From Lachnospiraceae bacterium (GTDB lineage Bacteria > Bacillota > Clostridia > Lachnospirales > Lachnospiraceae): a stretch of DNA of 64,000 nucleotides. Below, piece after piece: positions 8,815 to 17,675 of this stretch. The translations under genes were made by a program, and so were the position numbers. The notes beneath the pieces are model-generated. The model saw nothing but the letters and a program-made list of their open reading frames with translations, was not told the origin of the DNA and ran no database searches. The stretch lies in NCBI GenBank assembly GCA_009777715.1, contig WRLH01000003.1, forward strand, positions 1-64,000, given 5' to 3'. How positions within the stretch are numbered: the first letter of the stretch is position 1; the number at the start of each line of letters is the position of its first letter.

Positions 8815-8932
8815 GTAATTTTTTTACCTCCGTGTTAATCAAGTGCCTATTTTTCTTTAGATTTTGCAAATCGCCGTTCTACTAGTTTTGTACAAAAATC
8901 TAGAAAATATGTATGTTAAACCACTCACTATC

Positions 8933-8961
8933 TTGACTTCCCCCAAAATCACCATTATATT
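8933..8961 (+). promoter_or_regulatory. Promoter of pgmB
   Basis: TTGACT (8933-8938) and TATATT (8956-8961) are 17 bases apart and end about 40 bases before the pgmB start. No LacI-type palindrome like those at 13.7, 15.4 and 27.0 kb is present here. Confidence 0.6.
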
Positions 8962-9002
8962 ATAATGAACCGGGGAAGCCTTAAGAAAGATGGAGCATAC
9001 TT

Positions 9003-9635
9003 ATGAAAGCAATTATTTTTGATTTGGACGGCGTAATCATCCATACGGACAAATATCATTACCAAGCATGGAAAAAATTGGCAGATCGGCTTGGTGTTTA
9101 TTTTGATGAAGAAATCAATAACCGCCTGCGCGGTGTTTCCCGCATGGAAAGCTTAGACATTGTGCTGGAAAACAGCGATTATTCTAGTGCTAACAGCGAA
9201 ATGAAAAACGAAATGGCAGAAGAAAAAAATAATACATACCGGGAACTGCTCGAAAAAATGACCCCGGAAGACCTTGAGGCCGAAGTCCTAGACACTTTGA
9301 CCGCGCTAAAACAGCAAGGGATTTTGATGTCAATTGGTTCTTCCAGCAAAAATGCCCGGCTAATCCTTAATAAAATCGGGCTTGGTGATTTCTTTGACGC
9401 CATTTCTGACGGCAATAATATCACCAATTCAAAGCCTGACCCCGAAGTTTTCTTAAAGGCCGCTGATTATCTTAACGTCAACGCCTGTGACTGTGTCGTT
9501 GTTGAGGATGCCGATGCCGGAATAAGCGCAGCCCACCGCGCCGAAATGAAAGCGATTGCGATGGGCGATGCCGTCAAATATGGCAATGGCGACTGGAATA
9601 TTGGGGCGTTCCGCGAAATCTTAGACATTATTTAG
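9003..9635 (+). CDS. pgmB: Beta-phosphoglucomutase (HAD superfamily)
   Basis: This enzyme converts beta-D-glucose 1-phosphate to glucose 6-phosphate. The 210-residue protein starts with the HAD nucleophile motif IIFDLDGVI, where the second aspartate is the acid/base. It then has a cap helix region with HYQAWKKLAD and RLRGVSRMESLDIVLE, followed by SIGSSSKNA (motif II), SKPDPEVFLKAA (lysine) and VVEDADAGISAA (motif IV). The cap sequence fits beta-phosphoglucomutase better than a general phosphatase. The GH65 phosphorylases at 18.7-23.2 kb would make its substrate, and the LacI-type regulator lies next door, convergent. Confidence 0.92.
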   Translation: MKAIIFDLDGVIIHTDKYHYQAWKKLADRLGVYFDEEINNRLRGVSRMESLDIVLENSDYSSANSEMKNEMAEEKNNTYRELLEKMTPEDLEAEVLDTLTALKQQGILMSIGSSSKNARLILNKIGLGDFFDAISDGNNITNSKPDPEVFLKAADYLNVNACDCVVVEDADAGISAAHRAEMKAIAMGDAVKYGNGDWNIGAFREILDII

Positions 9636-9654
9636 GCTATATATTTTATATATT

Positions 9655-10674
9655 TTATATATTTTTTATATTTGCTACGCTCTCACGTTCGACCAGATGA
9701 ACCGGCAGGATAATTTTGCGTTCGGTTATTTCTCTGCCCATCAGCTGATTGAGCATCATTTTGGTTGCAATCGTCCCTTTTTCTTCAATATCCTGATGAA
9801 TCGTGGTCAGCTGCGGATGGCTAATCCGGCACAGGTAGTTATTGTCAAAGCCAACGATTGATTTATCCTTAGGGACGTTTATGCCTTTTTCCCGAAGCCC
9901 AACGATTATGCCTGTCGCAAGAATGTCAGCCGTGGCGAAAATGGCGGTTATTTTGTCCATCTTGGCTAATTTATGCCCCAGATTCATGCCCGCTTCAACT
10001 GAAAACTCCTGCCCATAAACAAGCTTCTCATCAAAGGGAATGCCGTATTCTAAAAGCGCTTGCTTGTAGCCCATAAAGCGGCGTTCGTCAACACCATCTT
10101 TCCTAATCGTCGGGGAAGCAAAAGCGATCACCCGGTGCCCATTTTCGATCAGATGGCGCGTTGCAAGGTAACCGCCTTTTTGGTCTTCTAAGCCAACATT
10201 CAAAACATCAGGCAGATCAATATAACTGTCAATCAGGACATAAGGAATGCCCAAATTTTTAACTTTTTCAAAAAAATCATCGTGGTATAAGCCAGCCAGA
10301 ATGATTCCCGCCAGTTTCCAGTTGCGCTGGACAATCTCCAGTGCATTGGCGTCCTCAACAGTCCGGACCATCACGAAATAACCTTTATCGCGGGTTGAGT
10401 TCTCAATGCTGCCGATGAATGTATTGCTAAACGGGTCGGCGGAAAACTCATCTCCTTGCCGAAAAGCCAGATGATTTATCACCCCGATGATAGGGGATAC
10501 GTTTCTGGCCAAGGTGCGTGCCGTCATGCTCGGAACGTAGTTTTCCTCTTTAATAATCGCGCGGATTTTTGCAACCATATCCGGCGAGACCCGGCTTTTT
10601 CTGTTATGGATGACATTCGAGACTGTTGTTATGCTGACTCCTGCTTTTCTTGCAATATCATGTAAGGTGGCCAT
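9655..10674 (-). CDS. LacI-family transcriptional regulator
   Basis: The 339-residue protein has an N-terminal helix-turn-helix and hinge helix (TLHDIARKAGVSITTVSNVI at residues 3-22, then TARTLARNVS) and a periplasmic-binding-type sugar domain that includes IVGFDNNYLCRISHPQLTTI. It has a GGGAGGAG ribosome site. It is the only LacI-type gene in the window, so it is the best candidate to bind the palindromes at 13702, 13769, 15372 and 26993. It converges on pgmB with a 19-base, very AT-rich spacer. No such palindrome was seen in its own promoter. Confidence 0.93.
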   Translation of the reverse strand: MATLHDIARKAGVSITTVSNVIHNRKSRVSPDMVAKIRAIIKEENYVPSMTARTLARNVSPIIGVINHLAFRQGDEFSADPFSNTFIGSIENSTRDKGYFVMVRTVEDANALEIVQRNWKLAGIILAGLYHDDFFEKVKNLGIPYVLIDSYIDLPDVLNVGLEDQKGGYLATRHLIENGHRVIAFASPTIRKDGVDERRFMGYKQALLEYGIPFDEKLVYGQEFSVEAGMNLGHKLAKMDKITAIFATADILATGIIVGLREKGINVPKDKSIVGFDNNYLCRISHPQLTTIHQDIEEKGTIATKMMLNQLMGREITERKIILPVHLVERESVANIKNI

Positions 10675-10787
10675 AATTTACTCCTCCCAAAGGCGGATTG
10701 AATTTCTTAGTCCGACTCCCCGATGGTATCATATTTAGACTTTTTTTGCAAGAGTTTTATTAGCAGTGTTGCAATCTGGCCGCAATC

Positions 10788-11480
10788 TCAAAATTCCCGC
10801 TTGCGATAAAAAACAAGCGAAAGCCTGTAGGAAACATAAGCCATCAGAACGAGGAAAACCACGATTCCTAAAGCCAAGAGATGGACGCTTTCAAATAAAT
10901 TTTGGACAAAACCATTAACGCCGCTTGGCATTCCATCTCCCCCGGCATACATCACCACAAAGGCAACAAATGCGCTGACGATCAAAAACGGAAAAATGCT
11001 GAAGAATTTTGCCTTTGCATAACCGAGTTTGAAGAAAAGCGGTATTTGCACGGCTTGAATCATCAAAAATAACACCGAAATCATCAAAACTGCGCCAAGC
11101 GACTGGACTAACATCCCGCCCAAGCCATCATATAAGTTCCTAACGAAAAGGACAACCAGCGCAATTGCCATCGTAAAAGTTACTGCCAGCAAATTAAGCA
11201 ATAAAGAAAAAAGATACCGCCCTTTGACGACTGTTTTCCTGTCTGTCCCCATCATGATATAAAGCGCATCCATATTGCATTTCTCACCAAGGGCAAAGGG
11301 ATAGCCAATATTTAGCGTTGCCAGCATAAGCCCAATGCCAACCGTCGTGATAATGCTTTTAGACATAAATGCCATGTAAATGGCAAGTGCTACATAAATC
11401 AGGATATTCTTTGCCGTAAAATACGGTTTGATTGTCACAAAGTCCAAGCGGACAAATGCCCATAATTTATCATTTATCAT
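10788..11480 (-). CDS. ABC-2 type membrane protein of a GntR-controlled exporter
   Basis: The 230-residue protein has six hydrophobic stretches and matches the small ABC-2 permeases paired with YtrA-type regulators. It is translationally coupled to the ATPase gene: its start overlaps the ATPase end by 11 bases and has GGAGG just before. The substrate is unknown. Related Bacillus and Clostridium systems respond to cell-wall stress or peptide antibiotics, so a protective role is an inference from family. Confidence 0.8.
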   Translation of the reverse strand: MINDKLWAFVRLDFVTIKPYFTAKNILIYVALAIYMAFMSKSIITTVGIGLMLATLNIGYPFALGEKCNMDALYIMMGTDRKTVVKGRYLFSLLLNLLAVTFTMAIALVVLFVRNLYDGLGGMLVQSLGAVLMISVLFLMIQAVQIPLFFKLGYAKAKFFSIFPFLIVSAFVAFVVMYAGGDGMPSGVNGFVQNLFESVHLLALGIVVFLVLMAYVSYRLSLVFYRKREF

Positions 11481-12336
11481 TTAATTTTGCCTCCTTATTC
11501 ATGAAAATAATGATTTCTTCCAAGCTGATTTTTTCAATCAGGACACTTTCTTTAAACTTACTAATGTTGGCCGTTTCTGTCATGCCCTCAAAGCCAGTAC
11601 CATGCGCGCGGTAGCCGATGATAAGCTTCTTCTGCTCAGGGTTTATCTCTGAGAATCCCCCTGTCACGCGGGCGTATTTTTCAAGTAAATCATCTTTTGC
11701 CCCCGAAAAGACAACCATGCCATCCATAATAAACGCGATATAATCAGCGGTCTTTTCAAGGTCTGATGTAATATGCGTTGAAAAAAGAACGCTTTTGGTT
11801 TCATCGGTCACAAAAAACCGGAGCAGGTCGCAGATTTCATCACGTGCCGTCGGGTCAAGCCCGCTTGTCGGCTCGTCAAGGATTAAAAGCTTGGCGTGAT
11901 GGGAAAGGGCTGCCGCAATCTGGATTTTAACTTTCATTCCGCGCGACAAATCCTTAATCTTCTTTTTGGGTAAAAGCCCAAAAGATTTAGTGTATTTGGC
12001 GAATAATTCTTTGTCCCATTGCTTGTAAAAAGGCGATATGGCTTTTTCAACATCACTTACCGTCCACTCGTCAACATACATCGGCGTGTCCATGACGACT
12101 CCGATATCTTCATTTTGAAAAAGATTGGCTTCTTTGCCAAAGAGTTTGATACTGCCCGAATCGCGCTTAATGATGTTTAAAATTAGTTTGAGCGTGGTGG
12201 TTTTCCCTGCGCCGTTAGGCCCGATAAAGCCCATGATGTAACCGCCCGGCACATTAAATGAAACATCGTTAAGCTTAAACTCCCCATAGTTTTTGTGAAG
12301 CCCGCTAGCTTCTATAATATTATTAATATTATTCAT
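11470..12336 (-). CDS. ABC transporter ATP-binding protein (YtrB/BcrA-like)
   Basis: This is the ATPase (288 residues) of the exporter. It has Walker A GPNGAGKTT near residue 39, a degenerate signature LSRGMKVKIQIA, Walker B LLILDEPTSGLDP and switch histidine STHIT. About 80 residues follow the core, as in antibiotic-efflux ATPases of the BcrA type. It sits between a GntR regulator (8-base overlap) and the permease (11-base overlap), a three-gene operon. Confidence 0.92.
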   Translation of the reverse strand: MNNINNIIEASGLHKNYGEFKLNDVSFNVPGGYIMGFIGPNGAGKTTTLKLILNIIKRDSGSIKLFGKEANLFQNEDIGVVMDTPMYVDEWTVSDVEKAISPFYKQWDKELFAKYTKSFGLLPKKKIKDLSRGMKVKIQIAAALSHHAKLLILDEPTSGLDPTARDEICDLLRFFVTDETKSVLFSTHITSDLEKTADYIAFIMDGMVVFSGAKDDLLEKYARVTGGFSEINPEQKKLIIGYRAHGTGFEGMTETANISKFKESVLIEKISLEEIIIFMNKEAKLNDK

Positions 12337-12709
12337 TTTCTGCCTCCCATAATAAATTAAGCCGTTTTATTACTTCTTCTTTTGTAATGTCCTCTGCTTT
12401 TGCTTGCGTAATGGCAATAATTAATCCATCTTCCATTTTGTGCATTGCGTTTTCCCGCGCCAGCTCCTTATTCCGCGGCAAAACATAACAGCCCTTTCCC
12501 TTAACCGTCGTAATGAATCCTTCTTGCTCCAAGTCGCCATAAGCGCGGGTTGTGGTGATGACGCTGATTTTCAAATCCCTTGCCAGCTGGCGGATTGACG
12601 GGAGCATATCGTCCTCTTTTAATGCGCCGGAAAAAATCGCTGCTTTAACCTGCTCTTTAATCTGCTCATAAATAGGAACGCCGGAACGGTTTGAGACGAT
12701 AATTTTCAC
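12329..12709 (-). CDS. GntR-family regulator, YtrA subfamily
   Basis: The 126-residue protein is a winged helix-turn-helix with a short C-terminal helix pair and no large effector domain, as in YtrA. Recognisable parts are VPIYEQIKEQVKAAI, LPSIRQLARDLKIS (recognition helix) and GYVL-like GCYVLP at the wing. It starts at GTG behind AGGAGG. It is the first gene of the exporter operon and probably represses it through the near-palindrome at 12728-12747. Confidence 0.92.
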   Translation of the reverse strand: MKIIVSNRSGVPIYEQIKEQVKAAIFSGALKEDDMLPSIRQLARDLKISVITTTRAYGDLEQEGFITTVKGKGCYVLPRNKELARENAMHKMEDGLIIAITQAKAEDITKEEVIKRLNLLWEAENE

Positions 12710-12727
12710 TTTTGCCCTCCTTTCTCA

Positions 12728-12770
12728 TGTACACTATATACAGTATAATCGCTATTTACGATATTGTCAA
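12728..12770 (-). promoter_or_regulatory. Promoter and probable operator of the GntR-ABC operon
   Basis: TTGACA (12765-12770) and TATACT (12742-12747) lie 17 bases apart on the minus strand. A near-palindrome, TGTACACTATATACAGTATA (12728-12747), covers the -10. YtrA-type regulators usually bind such sites on their own promoters. Confidence 0.7.
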
Positions 12771-12840
12771 GGGGAATTTTGAAAATTTTGAAAAAAATGG
12801 GAGTGCAAAAAAATGCCCGGCATAGGCAAAAAATACCCAG

Positions 12841-12870
12841 TAAAAAAGCACCCAGTAAAAACTGGGTGCT
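12841..12870 (-). terminator. Rho-independent terminator of the lipoprotein gene
   Basis: On the minus strand a perfect ten-base stem (AGCACCCAGT with ACTGGGTGCT) around a four-T loop is followed by TTTTTTA. It lies 18 bases after the stop codon of the lipoprotein at 12889. Confidence 0.9.
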
Positions 12871-12888
12871 TTAGGTGTTTTGGGTGTT

Positions 12889-13680
12889 TTAATTTACGGC
12901 TTCGACATAATCCTTAATGGGAAGGTCGGCAGGGTTGCCAATCGGTGATACGGTGATTTCGCTAACCGGATCATCACCAATCGGGCCAATCGGGCCGGAG
13001 AAATACATTTCATCAAAGTAAACAACGCAAGGAGCAAGGGCGCGGATATGCATTCTGTTTGTCATGCCGGGGAAGCCGGAAGCTTCAAGGTCGATGACGA
13101 TGTCTTGCATATCGGTGGTAATTGAAGCGTTGCCGCCGTCTTTCGTTACCAATTCGCTAAACAGCTTGACAAATGACGGGCCGTCTTCGGGCTGGAAGTG
13201 GAGGATAAGCTTGTTTTCTTCACCGCCATCAGCACCACTCATGCGGATAGTCAGGTACTTTGTCCATGCGATGCCTTCAAGAGACCACATATCAACGGCT
13301 TGGCCCCAGTTGCCCATCCAGTCGGCTGCCCTGGCAAAGTAATCATCTTCATCATCAAAATCTTCCGGATCAAACGCGCCGGGGCGGAAACTGATTTGTG
13401 CAATGCCATTATCAACGTTGGCACGCAGGTTTGCCCAGTTATCCCACCACATTGAAGCTCCGTTATTGGCCAGATCTGGTTTGTTGGCCGGGTCGCGGCC
13501 TTCGAAATTTTCCCAAAGGAAGCTGTCAGCCATTGCTTCCGGTTCGGGTTGTGCTGGTTCGGGTGCCGGAGCTGGTGCCACAGGCGCAGGCTCGGCAACC
13601 GGTTCATTGGTGCTGCCACAAGCAACGAGTACGGAAAATACCATCACTAGGGCAAGAAGCAGAGACAATTTTCTTTTCAT
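12889..13680 (-). CDS. Secreted lipoprotein with a probable carbohydrate-binding beta-sandwich
   Basis: The 263-residue precursor has a lipoprotein signal ending in LVACGS near residue 21. A Pro/Ala/Glu-rich linker follows (residues 26-50) and then a domain rich in aromatic and acidic residues. DSFLWENFEGRDP at its start and VVYFDEMYFSGP near its end resemble CBM-type beta-sandwich domains, but the family was not identified. Its promoter holds two LacI-type palindromes, one identical to the site before the beta-helix glycosidase at 15.4 kb, which ties it to polysaccharide use. A hairpin terminator ends the unit. Confidence 0.6.
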   Translation of the reverse strand: MKRKLSLLLALVMVFSVLVACGSTNEPVAEPAPVAPAPAPEPAQPEPEAMADSFLWENFEGRDPANKPDLANNGASMWWDNWANLRANVDNGIAQISFRPGAFDPEDFDDEDDYFARAADWMGNWGQAVDMWSLEGIAWTKYLTIRMSGADGGEENKLILHFQPEDGPSFVKLFSELVTKDGGNASITTDMQDIVIDLEASGFPGMTNRMHIRALAPCVVYFDEMYFSGPIGPIGDDPVSEITVSPIGNPADLPIKDYVEAVN

Positions 13681-13701
13681 AATAACTCTCCTTAATAATT
13701 T

Positions 13702-13717
13702 GGTTGAACGCTAAACC
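13702..13717 (-). promoter_or_regulatory. LacI-type operator O1 (leader of the lipoprotein gene)
   Basis: GGTTGAACGCTAAACC is a near-palindrome around CG. Read on the minus strand it is identical to the operator at 15373-15388. It lies in the untranslated leader 22 bases before the start codon, 67 bases from O2 (centre to centre). Confidence 0.75.
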
Positions 13718-13768
13718 TTTTAGGGCAAAGCAGCCCAACTCTTCAACTTAACTAGCGTCAAATTAATA

Positions 13769-13822
13769 AGTTTAACGCTAAACTACATCTCAATCTTAAC
13801 ATACCCTTTTGCGCTTTGTCAA
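13769..13822 (-). promoter_or_regulatory. Promoter of the lipoprotein gene with LacI-type operator O2
   Basis: TTGACA (13817-13822) and TAAGAT (13793-13798) are 18 bases apart on the minus strand. The palindrome AGTTTAACGCTAAACT (13769-13784) begins about nine bases after the -10, over the expected start of transcription, where a bound repressor would block RNA polymerase. Confidence 0.75.
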
Positions 13823-13892
13823 CTGTTTTTTGAGGGCATTTTTGCGCAAGTTTGCACCCTCAGTTTGCATCCGCAGTTTTGCGGATAACACT

Positions 13893-14072
13893 TCAAAAAG
13901 GTTTCTCCTTCATTACTCTGGGCTGGTTTATGAAAAGATAGAAATTGCATAGGCTCTTGTAAAACTCACGTTCTTCTTTTTCACAAGCATTAATTGCAAG
14001 AGCCTCAAGCTCCTGATAATTAAGATTCAGGAAATCTTTATAGAGATTTTGGCTATTTTCAATATTATCCAT
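13893..14072 (-). CDS. Small protein of unknown function (59 residues)
   Basis: An open frame of 59 codons starts at ATG with CAGGAGGACTT directly upstream, one of the better ribosome sites in the window, and ends in TGA. The product is acidic in its first half (MDNIENSQNLYKDF...) and contains CEKEEREFYKSLCNFYLF. No signal peptide or membrane segment is seen and no family was recognised. It lies 77 bases after the frameshifted YhcG-type nuclease gene in the same direction. A hairpin (ATCCGCA/TGCGGAT) follows at 13868-13885. It may be a remnant or a real short protein. Confidence 0.5.
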   Translation of the reverse strand: MDNIENSQNLYKDFLNLNYQELEALAINACEKEEREFYKSLCNFYLFINQPRVMKEKPF

Positions 14073-14149
14073 AAGTCCTCCTGTTGATTAACTATCGGTT
14101 AAAATCACCAGTAGGATTCATTTTAGTGCCTCCAATATTATTTTCATGC

Positions 14150-15198
14150 CTATTCGCCCCCACTTTCCTCATCATCACTCAACCCCTCCGCTTCTGCCAA
14201 CTCCCTCAATTCACGTAGTTTGTTTTCCAATAAATTCTTTTGCGGAAGATGAGTTTGATATTCGGCAATAAGTGCAGGTGACATACTGCGGCTCAAAGCG
14301 TATTCGACAACCGCATCATCTTTCTTGGCGCATAGAATTAAGCCTACGCTTGGGTTTTCGTTAGGTTTTTTAATGTCACGATCGAGAGCTTCGAGATAAA
14401 ACTCAAGCTGCCCTAAATCACCCGGCTTAAATTTCCCAATTTTTAATTCAATTGCTACCAAGCAAGATAGCTCTCGATTGTAAAAAACAAGGTCTATATT
14501 AAAGTCGGTATTGCCAACTTGGACACGATATTCCTCGCCAACAAGCGAAAAGTCTTTTCCGAATTCCAAAATGAATTTCCGTAAGTTCGACACAATAGCT
14601 TTACGTAAATCTGTTTCTTTATGCTTTTCCGGTATATTCAAAAACTCAAGTACATAGCTGTCACGCAACGCTGTAAGTCCATAACTACGTTCAAGAAATA
14701 ATTGATTTTTCGTATCCGAAATCATTGTTCGCTCAAATAATCCGCTGTCAATCTGCCGCTCCAGTTCACGTTTTGAATAGTTGTTTTTGGACGAAAGCAA
14801 TAGATAAAACTCGCGTTCTTCATCTGATTTTGCGGCCATCATAATAAGTAGGTTGTTCGTCCAGCTAATTTCTCTCACCAGTGGTGAGAGTTTTTCATTT
14901 TCGGCATACGTTTCGTAAAACTGCTTCATACGCCAAATATTCTGCGGTGAAAAGCCTTTTATTCCTACATAATGTGATTGAACAAAATTTGAAAAAGCCG
15001 AAACAACGGATTTACCCCAGCCTACATTTTTACTCATTTCGCTGACGTACTGACCGATTTCCCAATACATAGTAATCAATTGCGATTTACGGCGCGGAAA
15101 GAATTTTCCCTGGCACGTTCAATAATGGCAATGACTTCCTCAAACGCTGCCGAATTGTCCGAACTGATATTTTTGTTGTCAGATTTCAAATCAATCAC
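14150..15198 (-). pseudogene. YhcG-type PDDEXK nuclease (DUF1016), split by a frameshift
   Basis: The main frame (14150-15079) encodes 309 residues. Its N-terminal region begins MYWEIGQYVSEMSKN and it has a C-terminal PD-(D/E)XK-type core with FNIDLVFYNRELSCLVAIELKIGKFKPGDLGQ. The missing family N-terminus lies upstream in another frame, from about 15198 (GTG) to 15079: AAFEEVIAIIERARENSFRAVNR, followed by a stop. Joining the two needs one extra base near 15079-15084 and restores a normal YhcG sequence. Such proteins are DNA-binding nucleases linked to restriction loci and mobile elements. It is either a broken gene or a sequencing error. Confidence 0.8.
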
Positions 15199-15336
15199 TC
15201 CCAATCTCTTCTGTATTTCTATCGCCAGTAAAAATTAACGGCACTACTGCTATTTTATTTGTTTTACAATAAGATTGCAAGAGTAAATAATTTATTGTGG
15301 CTAATGACATTCTTTGCCCAAACTCATTATTATATC

Positions 15337-15389
15337 TTGCATTATCTCAATCCTTATATTATAATAAGCATAGGTTTAGCGTTCAACCT
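15337..15389 (+). promoter_or_regulatory. Promoter of the beta-helix glycosidase with LacI-type operator
   Basis: TTGCAT (15337-15342) and TATAAT (15360-15365) are 17 bases apart. The palindrome AGGTTTAGCGTTCAACCT (15372-15389) starts six bases after the -10, over the transcription start. It is the exact reverse complement of O1 at 13702. No other feature was seen in 15199-15336. Confidence 0.8.
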
Positions 15390-15442
15390 ACCTGCTGCAA
15401 CCTGTTGCCGTTTCACTTCACCAAATAAGGAGGATAATTATT

Positions 15443-16951
15443 ATGGCTGGAAAAAGTGTACCTGCTACTCTTGTGATTTGCCTAGGAATCGGGGCTATCT
15501 TAAGTATTGCGCTTTTAGTTTTTATTTTCGTCAAAAGCTCGTCCCTTAGGCCGAATGCCGGGGCTAGCTTAAATGAGGCCAAGCTTGTTCTATATGAAGG
15601 GCCAAAGCTGATGACCACTTCAAGCACCGCGCAGATTTCGGTAGATGGGAATGAGCTGTTCGTTTATGATGTCCAGGTCAATCACCAGCATATCTGGGGT
15701 GCAAATGCAATGCCCTCCGATACGCCGATGGCTTATTTTGACATCGAGGGTGAAGCCTTAATCGAAATCACGGTGCCGGGGCTTAACCGCGATATTGAAA
15801 GCGCGGTTGTTTTGCCTAGTTCCCACGGCATTACCCCGGTTGTTGATGAAAACCGGGTCAGTTTCCCGATTCCGGGGCCGGGTTTTTACACAGTTGTTTA
15901 TAATGACAATGTCAATAAAGCAACCCATATTTTTGCCAATCCATTAGAAACTGACATCCCTGACCGCAACGACCCCGATGTCATCTTTATTGAGCCGGGC
16001 CAGTGGTCACATGATGCGGTCATGGTTGAAAGCGGCAAGACCCTCTACATATCCGGCGGTGCGGTTCTTCATTCCGTTGTCATTGTTGACAATGCTTCTG
16101 ACGTTGTAATCCGCGGCCGCGGAATTATTGACAATTCCGACTATCCGGCATGGAATCAGCCCGGCTCTTATGCCCGTGTCCCGCTTGATATCCGCGCCAG
16201 CAAAAATGTCACGGTCGAGGGCATTATTCTTGCCAACTCCAATGCTTGGTGCTTTAATTCTTACGCTTCGGAAGATCTTTTTGTCTCAAATGTCAAAATA
16301 ATTTCCGGCCGCCAAAACGGCGACGGTTTCACCTTTCAATCCACAAGAAGGCATACGGTTGTTGATTCTTTTGCCCGTACTTGGGACGACAGCCTTGTTG
16401 TCAAAAACTATTCCGGCTCTTCAAGCGATATCACCTTTGAGCGGATTCAGATTTGGACTGACCTTGCCCAATCAATGGAAATCGGTTATGAAACCAACAA
16501 GGGCGTGACCCTATTTCCAGAAATTTCCAATGTCCTGTTTAAAGACATCACCGTGCTTTACAACAACCACAAGCCCGTCATCAGCATCCACAACAGCGAT
16601 GACGCTTTTATCCACAATATTACTTACCAGGACATCATTGTCGAAAATGCTTTTATGCGCGGTGACAATGGGGCAAATAATGAATTAATCGAATTTCATA
16701 TGCTAAAAAGCGGCTGGTCCGCTGTCCCCGATGAGTGGGGCTCAATCCGGGACATCACCATTGATGGCCTTAATGTTTATAATACGCTTGACGGCAGAGT
16801 GCCGGAATCACGTTTCCTTGGGCATAATGAAAATCATACCCTCGAAAATATCACGCTCCGGAATATCACAATCTTAGGGGAAAAAATAACAAGCGTTGAG
16901 GCACTTCGCTTAAATGTAAATGAATTTGTCCACAACATTATTTTTGAGTAA
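15443..16951 (+). CDS. Membrane-anchored or secreted beta-helix glycoside hydrolase (GH28/GH49-like)
   Basis: The 502-residue protein has an N-terminal hydrophobic segment (residues 8-30) for export or anchoring. An N-terminal beta-sandwich region of about 130 residues follows, then a right-handed parallel beta-helix. Typical repeats include VVIRGRGIIDNSDYP near residue 218, NVTVEGIILANSNAWCFN near 254, GDGFTFQS near 294 and WDDSLVVKN near 310, where the aspartates are candidate catalytic residues. This fits clan GH-N (polygalacturonase- or dextranase-type enzymes). The substrate is not readable. It has a strong AAGGAGG site and is followed by a CBM32-like protein gene. Confidence 0.75.
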   Translation: MAGKSVPATLVICLGIGAILSIALLVFIFVKSSSLRPNAGASLNEAKLVLYEGPKLMTTSSTAQISVDGNELFVYDVQVNHQHIWGANAMPSDTPMAYFDIEGEALIEITVPGLNRDIESAVVLPSSHGITPVVDENRVSFPIPGPGFYTVVYNDNVNKATHIFANPLETDIPDRNDPDVIFIEPGQWSHDAVMVESGKTLYISGGAVLHSVVIVDNASDVVIRGRGIIDNSDYPAWNQPGSYARVPLDIRASKNVTVEGIILANSNAWCFNSYASEDLFVSNVKIISGRQNGDGFTFQSTRRHTVVDSFARTWDDSLVVKNYSGSSSDITFERIQIWTDLAQSMEIGYETNKGVTLFPEISNVLFKDITVLYNNHKPVISIHNSDDAFIHNITYQDIIVENAFMRGDNGANNELIEFHMLKSGWSAVPDEWGSIRDITIDGLNVYNTLDGRVPESRFLGHNENHTLENITLRNITILGEKITSVEALRLNVNEFVHNIIFE

Positions 16952-16959
16952 GATTATAG

Positions 16960-17042
16960 ATTGCGGTTCAAGGCCGCAATGACGCAAGAGATTGCGGTTA
17001 AAGACCGTAATGACGCAAGAGATTGCGGTTCAAGACCGCAAT
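16960..17042. repeat. Three tandem REP-like hairpins, 31-bp period
   Basis: Hairpins at 16960-16980, 16991-17011 and 17022-17042 each pair ATTGCGG with CCGCAAT, or with the wobble variant CCGTAAT, and are followed by GACGCAAG or GACC. They fill the space between the glycosidase and CBM32-like genes and would be transcribed as three successive stem-loops. Confidence 0.85.
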
Positions 17043-17069
17043 GACCTAAGCAATGAAAGGAGAACACCT

Positions 17070-17675
17070 ATGAACAAAATTTTAGCGATTATTTTCAGCG
17101 CGGCCATCATCATTTCACTAGTTGCCGCCGGAGTATTATTTTTCACCGGGACAGATAAAAACCCGAACCTTACCATCGTCAAGGCCACGGACCAAACCGA
17201 GATAACCCGCCCGCCCGGTTTCCCCGATCCGATGGAGTTTTGGATAAAATTGCCCGATGGGGAAAATTTAGCCCTTGGTAAGAGCGTCAGCTCCGGGGCT
17301 GTCACCGAAATCTATGATGCCGGGAATGTAGTTGACGATGATACTAATACATATTGGGAAAGCAGCGGTTTTCCCGGTGAAATAGTAATTGATTTGGAAG
17401 AAATCCGCCCTGCCTCGACTGTTGTCGTCCGCCTTAACCCCAATCCGATTTGGGAAGCCCGCACCCAAGGTTTTGCTGTCCATGTAAGCGTTGACGGCAC
17501 GAATTTTTCCGCCGCGGCCGAAGATGCGCGTTATGATTTTGACCCGGCGACCGGAAACTTGGCGCGGGCAGATTTTGATTCCGCCGAAGCCCGCTATGTG
17601 AAGCTTATCTTCTCAATGAACTCAGCCAGCCGCTCCCAAGGGGCGCAAGCTGCCGAAATTATGGTGTTTGAGTAG
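17070..17675 (+). CDS. Secreted F5/8-type C (CBM32-like) domain protein
   Basis: The 201-residue protein has a signal or anchor helix (residues 4-28). A discoidin-like domain follows: NLALGKSVSSGA near residue 68, the calcium/sugar-loop region NVVDDDTNTYWESS, then ARTQGFAVHVSVDG and ARYVKLIFSMNS, and a terminal AAEIMVFE strand. CBM32 domains of this type bind galactose-like or other sugars outside the cell. The start was placed at ATG 17070 behind GAAAGGAGAA; an in-frame start upstream falls within the hairpin repeats. It follows the beta-helix glycosidase and probably shares its transcript. Confidence 0.75.
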   Translation: MNKILAIIFSAAIIISLVAAGVLFFTGTDKNPNLTIVKATDQTEITRPPGFPDPMEFWIKLPDGENLALGKSVSSGAVTEIYDAGNVVDDDTNTYWESSGFPGEIVIDLEEIRPASTVVVRLNPNPIWEARTQGFAVHVSVDGTNFSAAAEDARYDFDPATGNLARADFDSAEARYVKLIFSMNSASRSQGAQAAEIMVFE

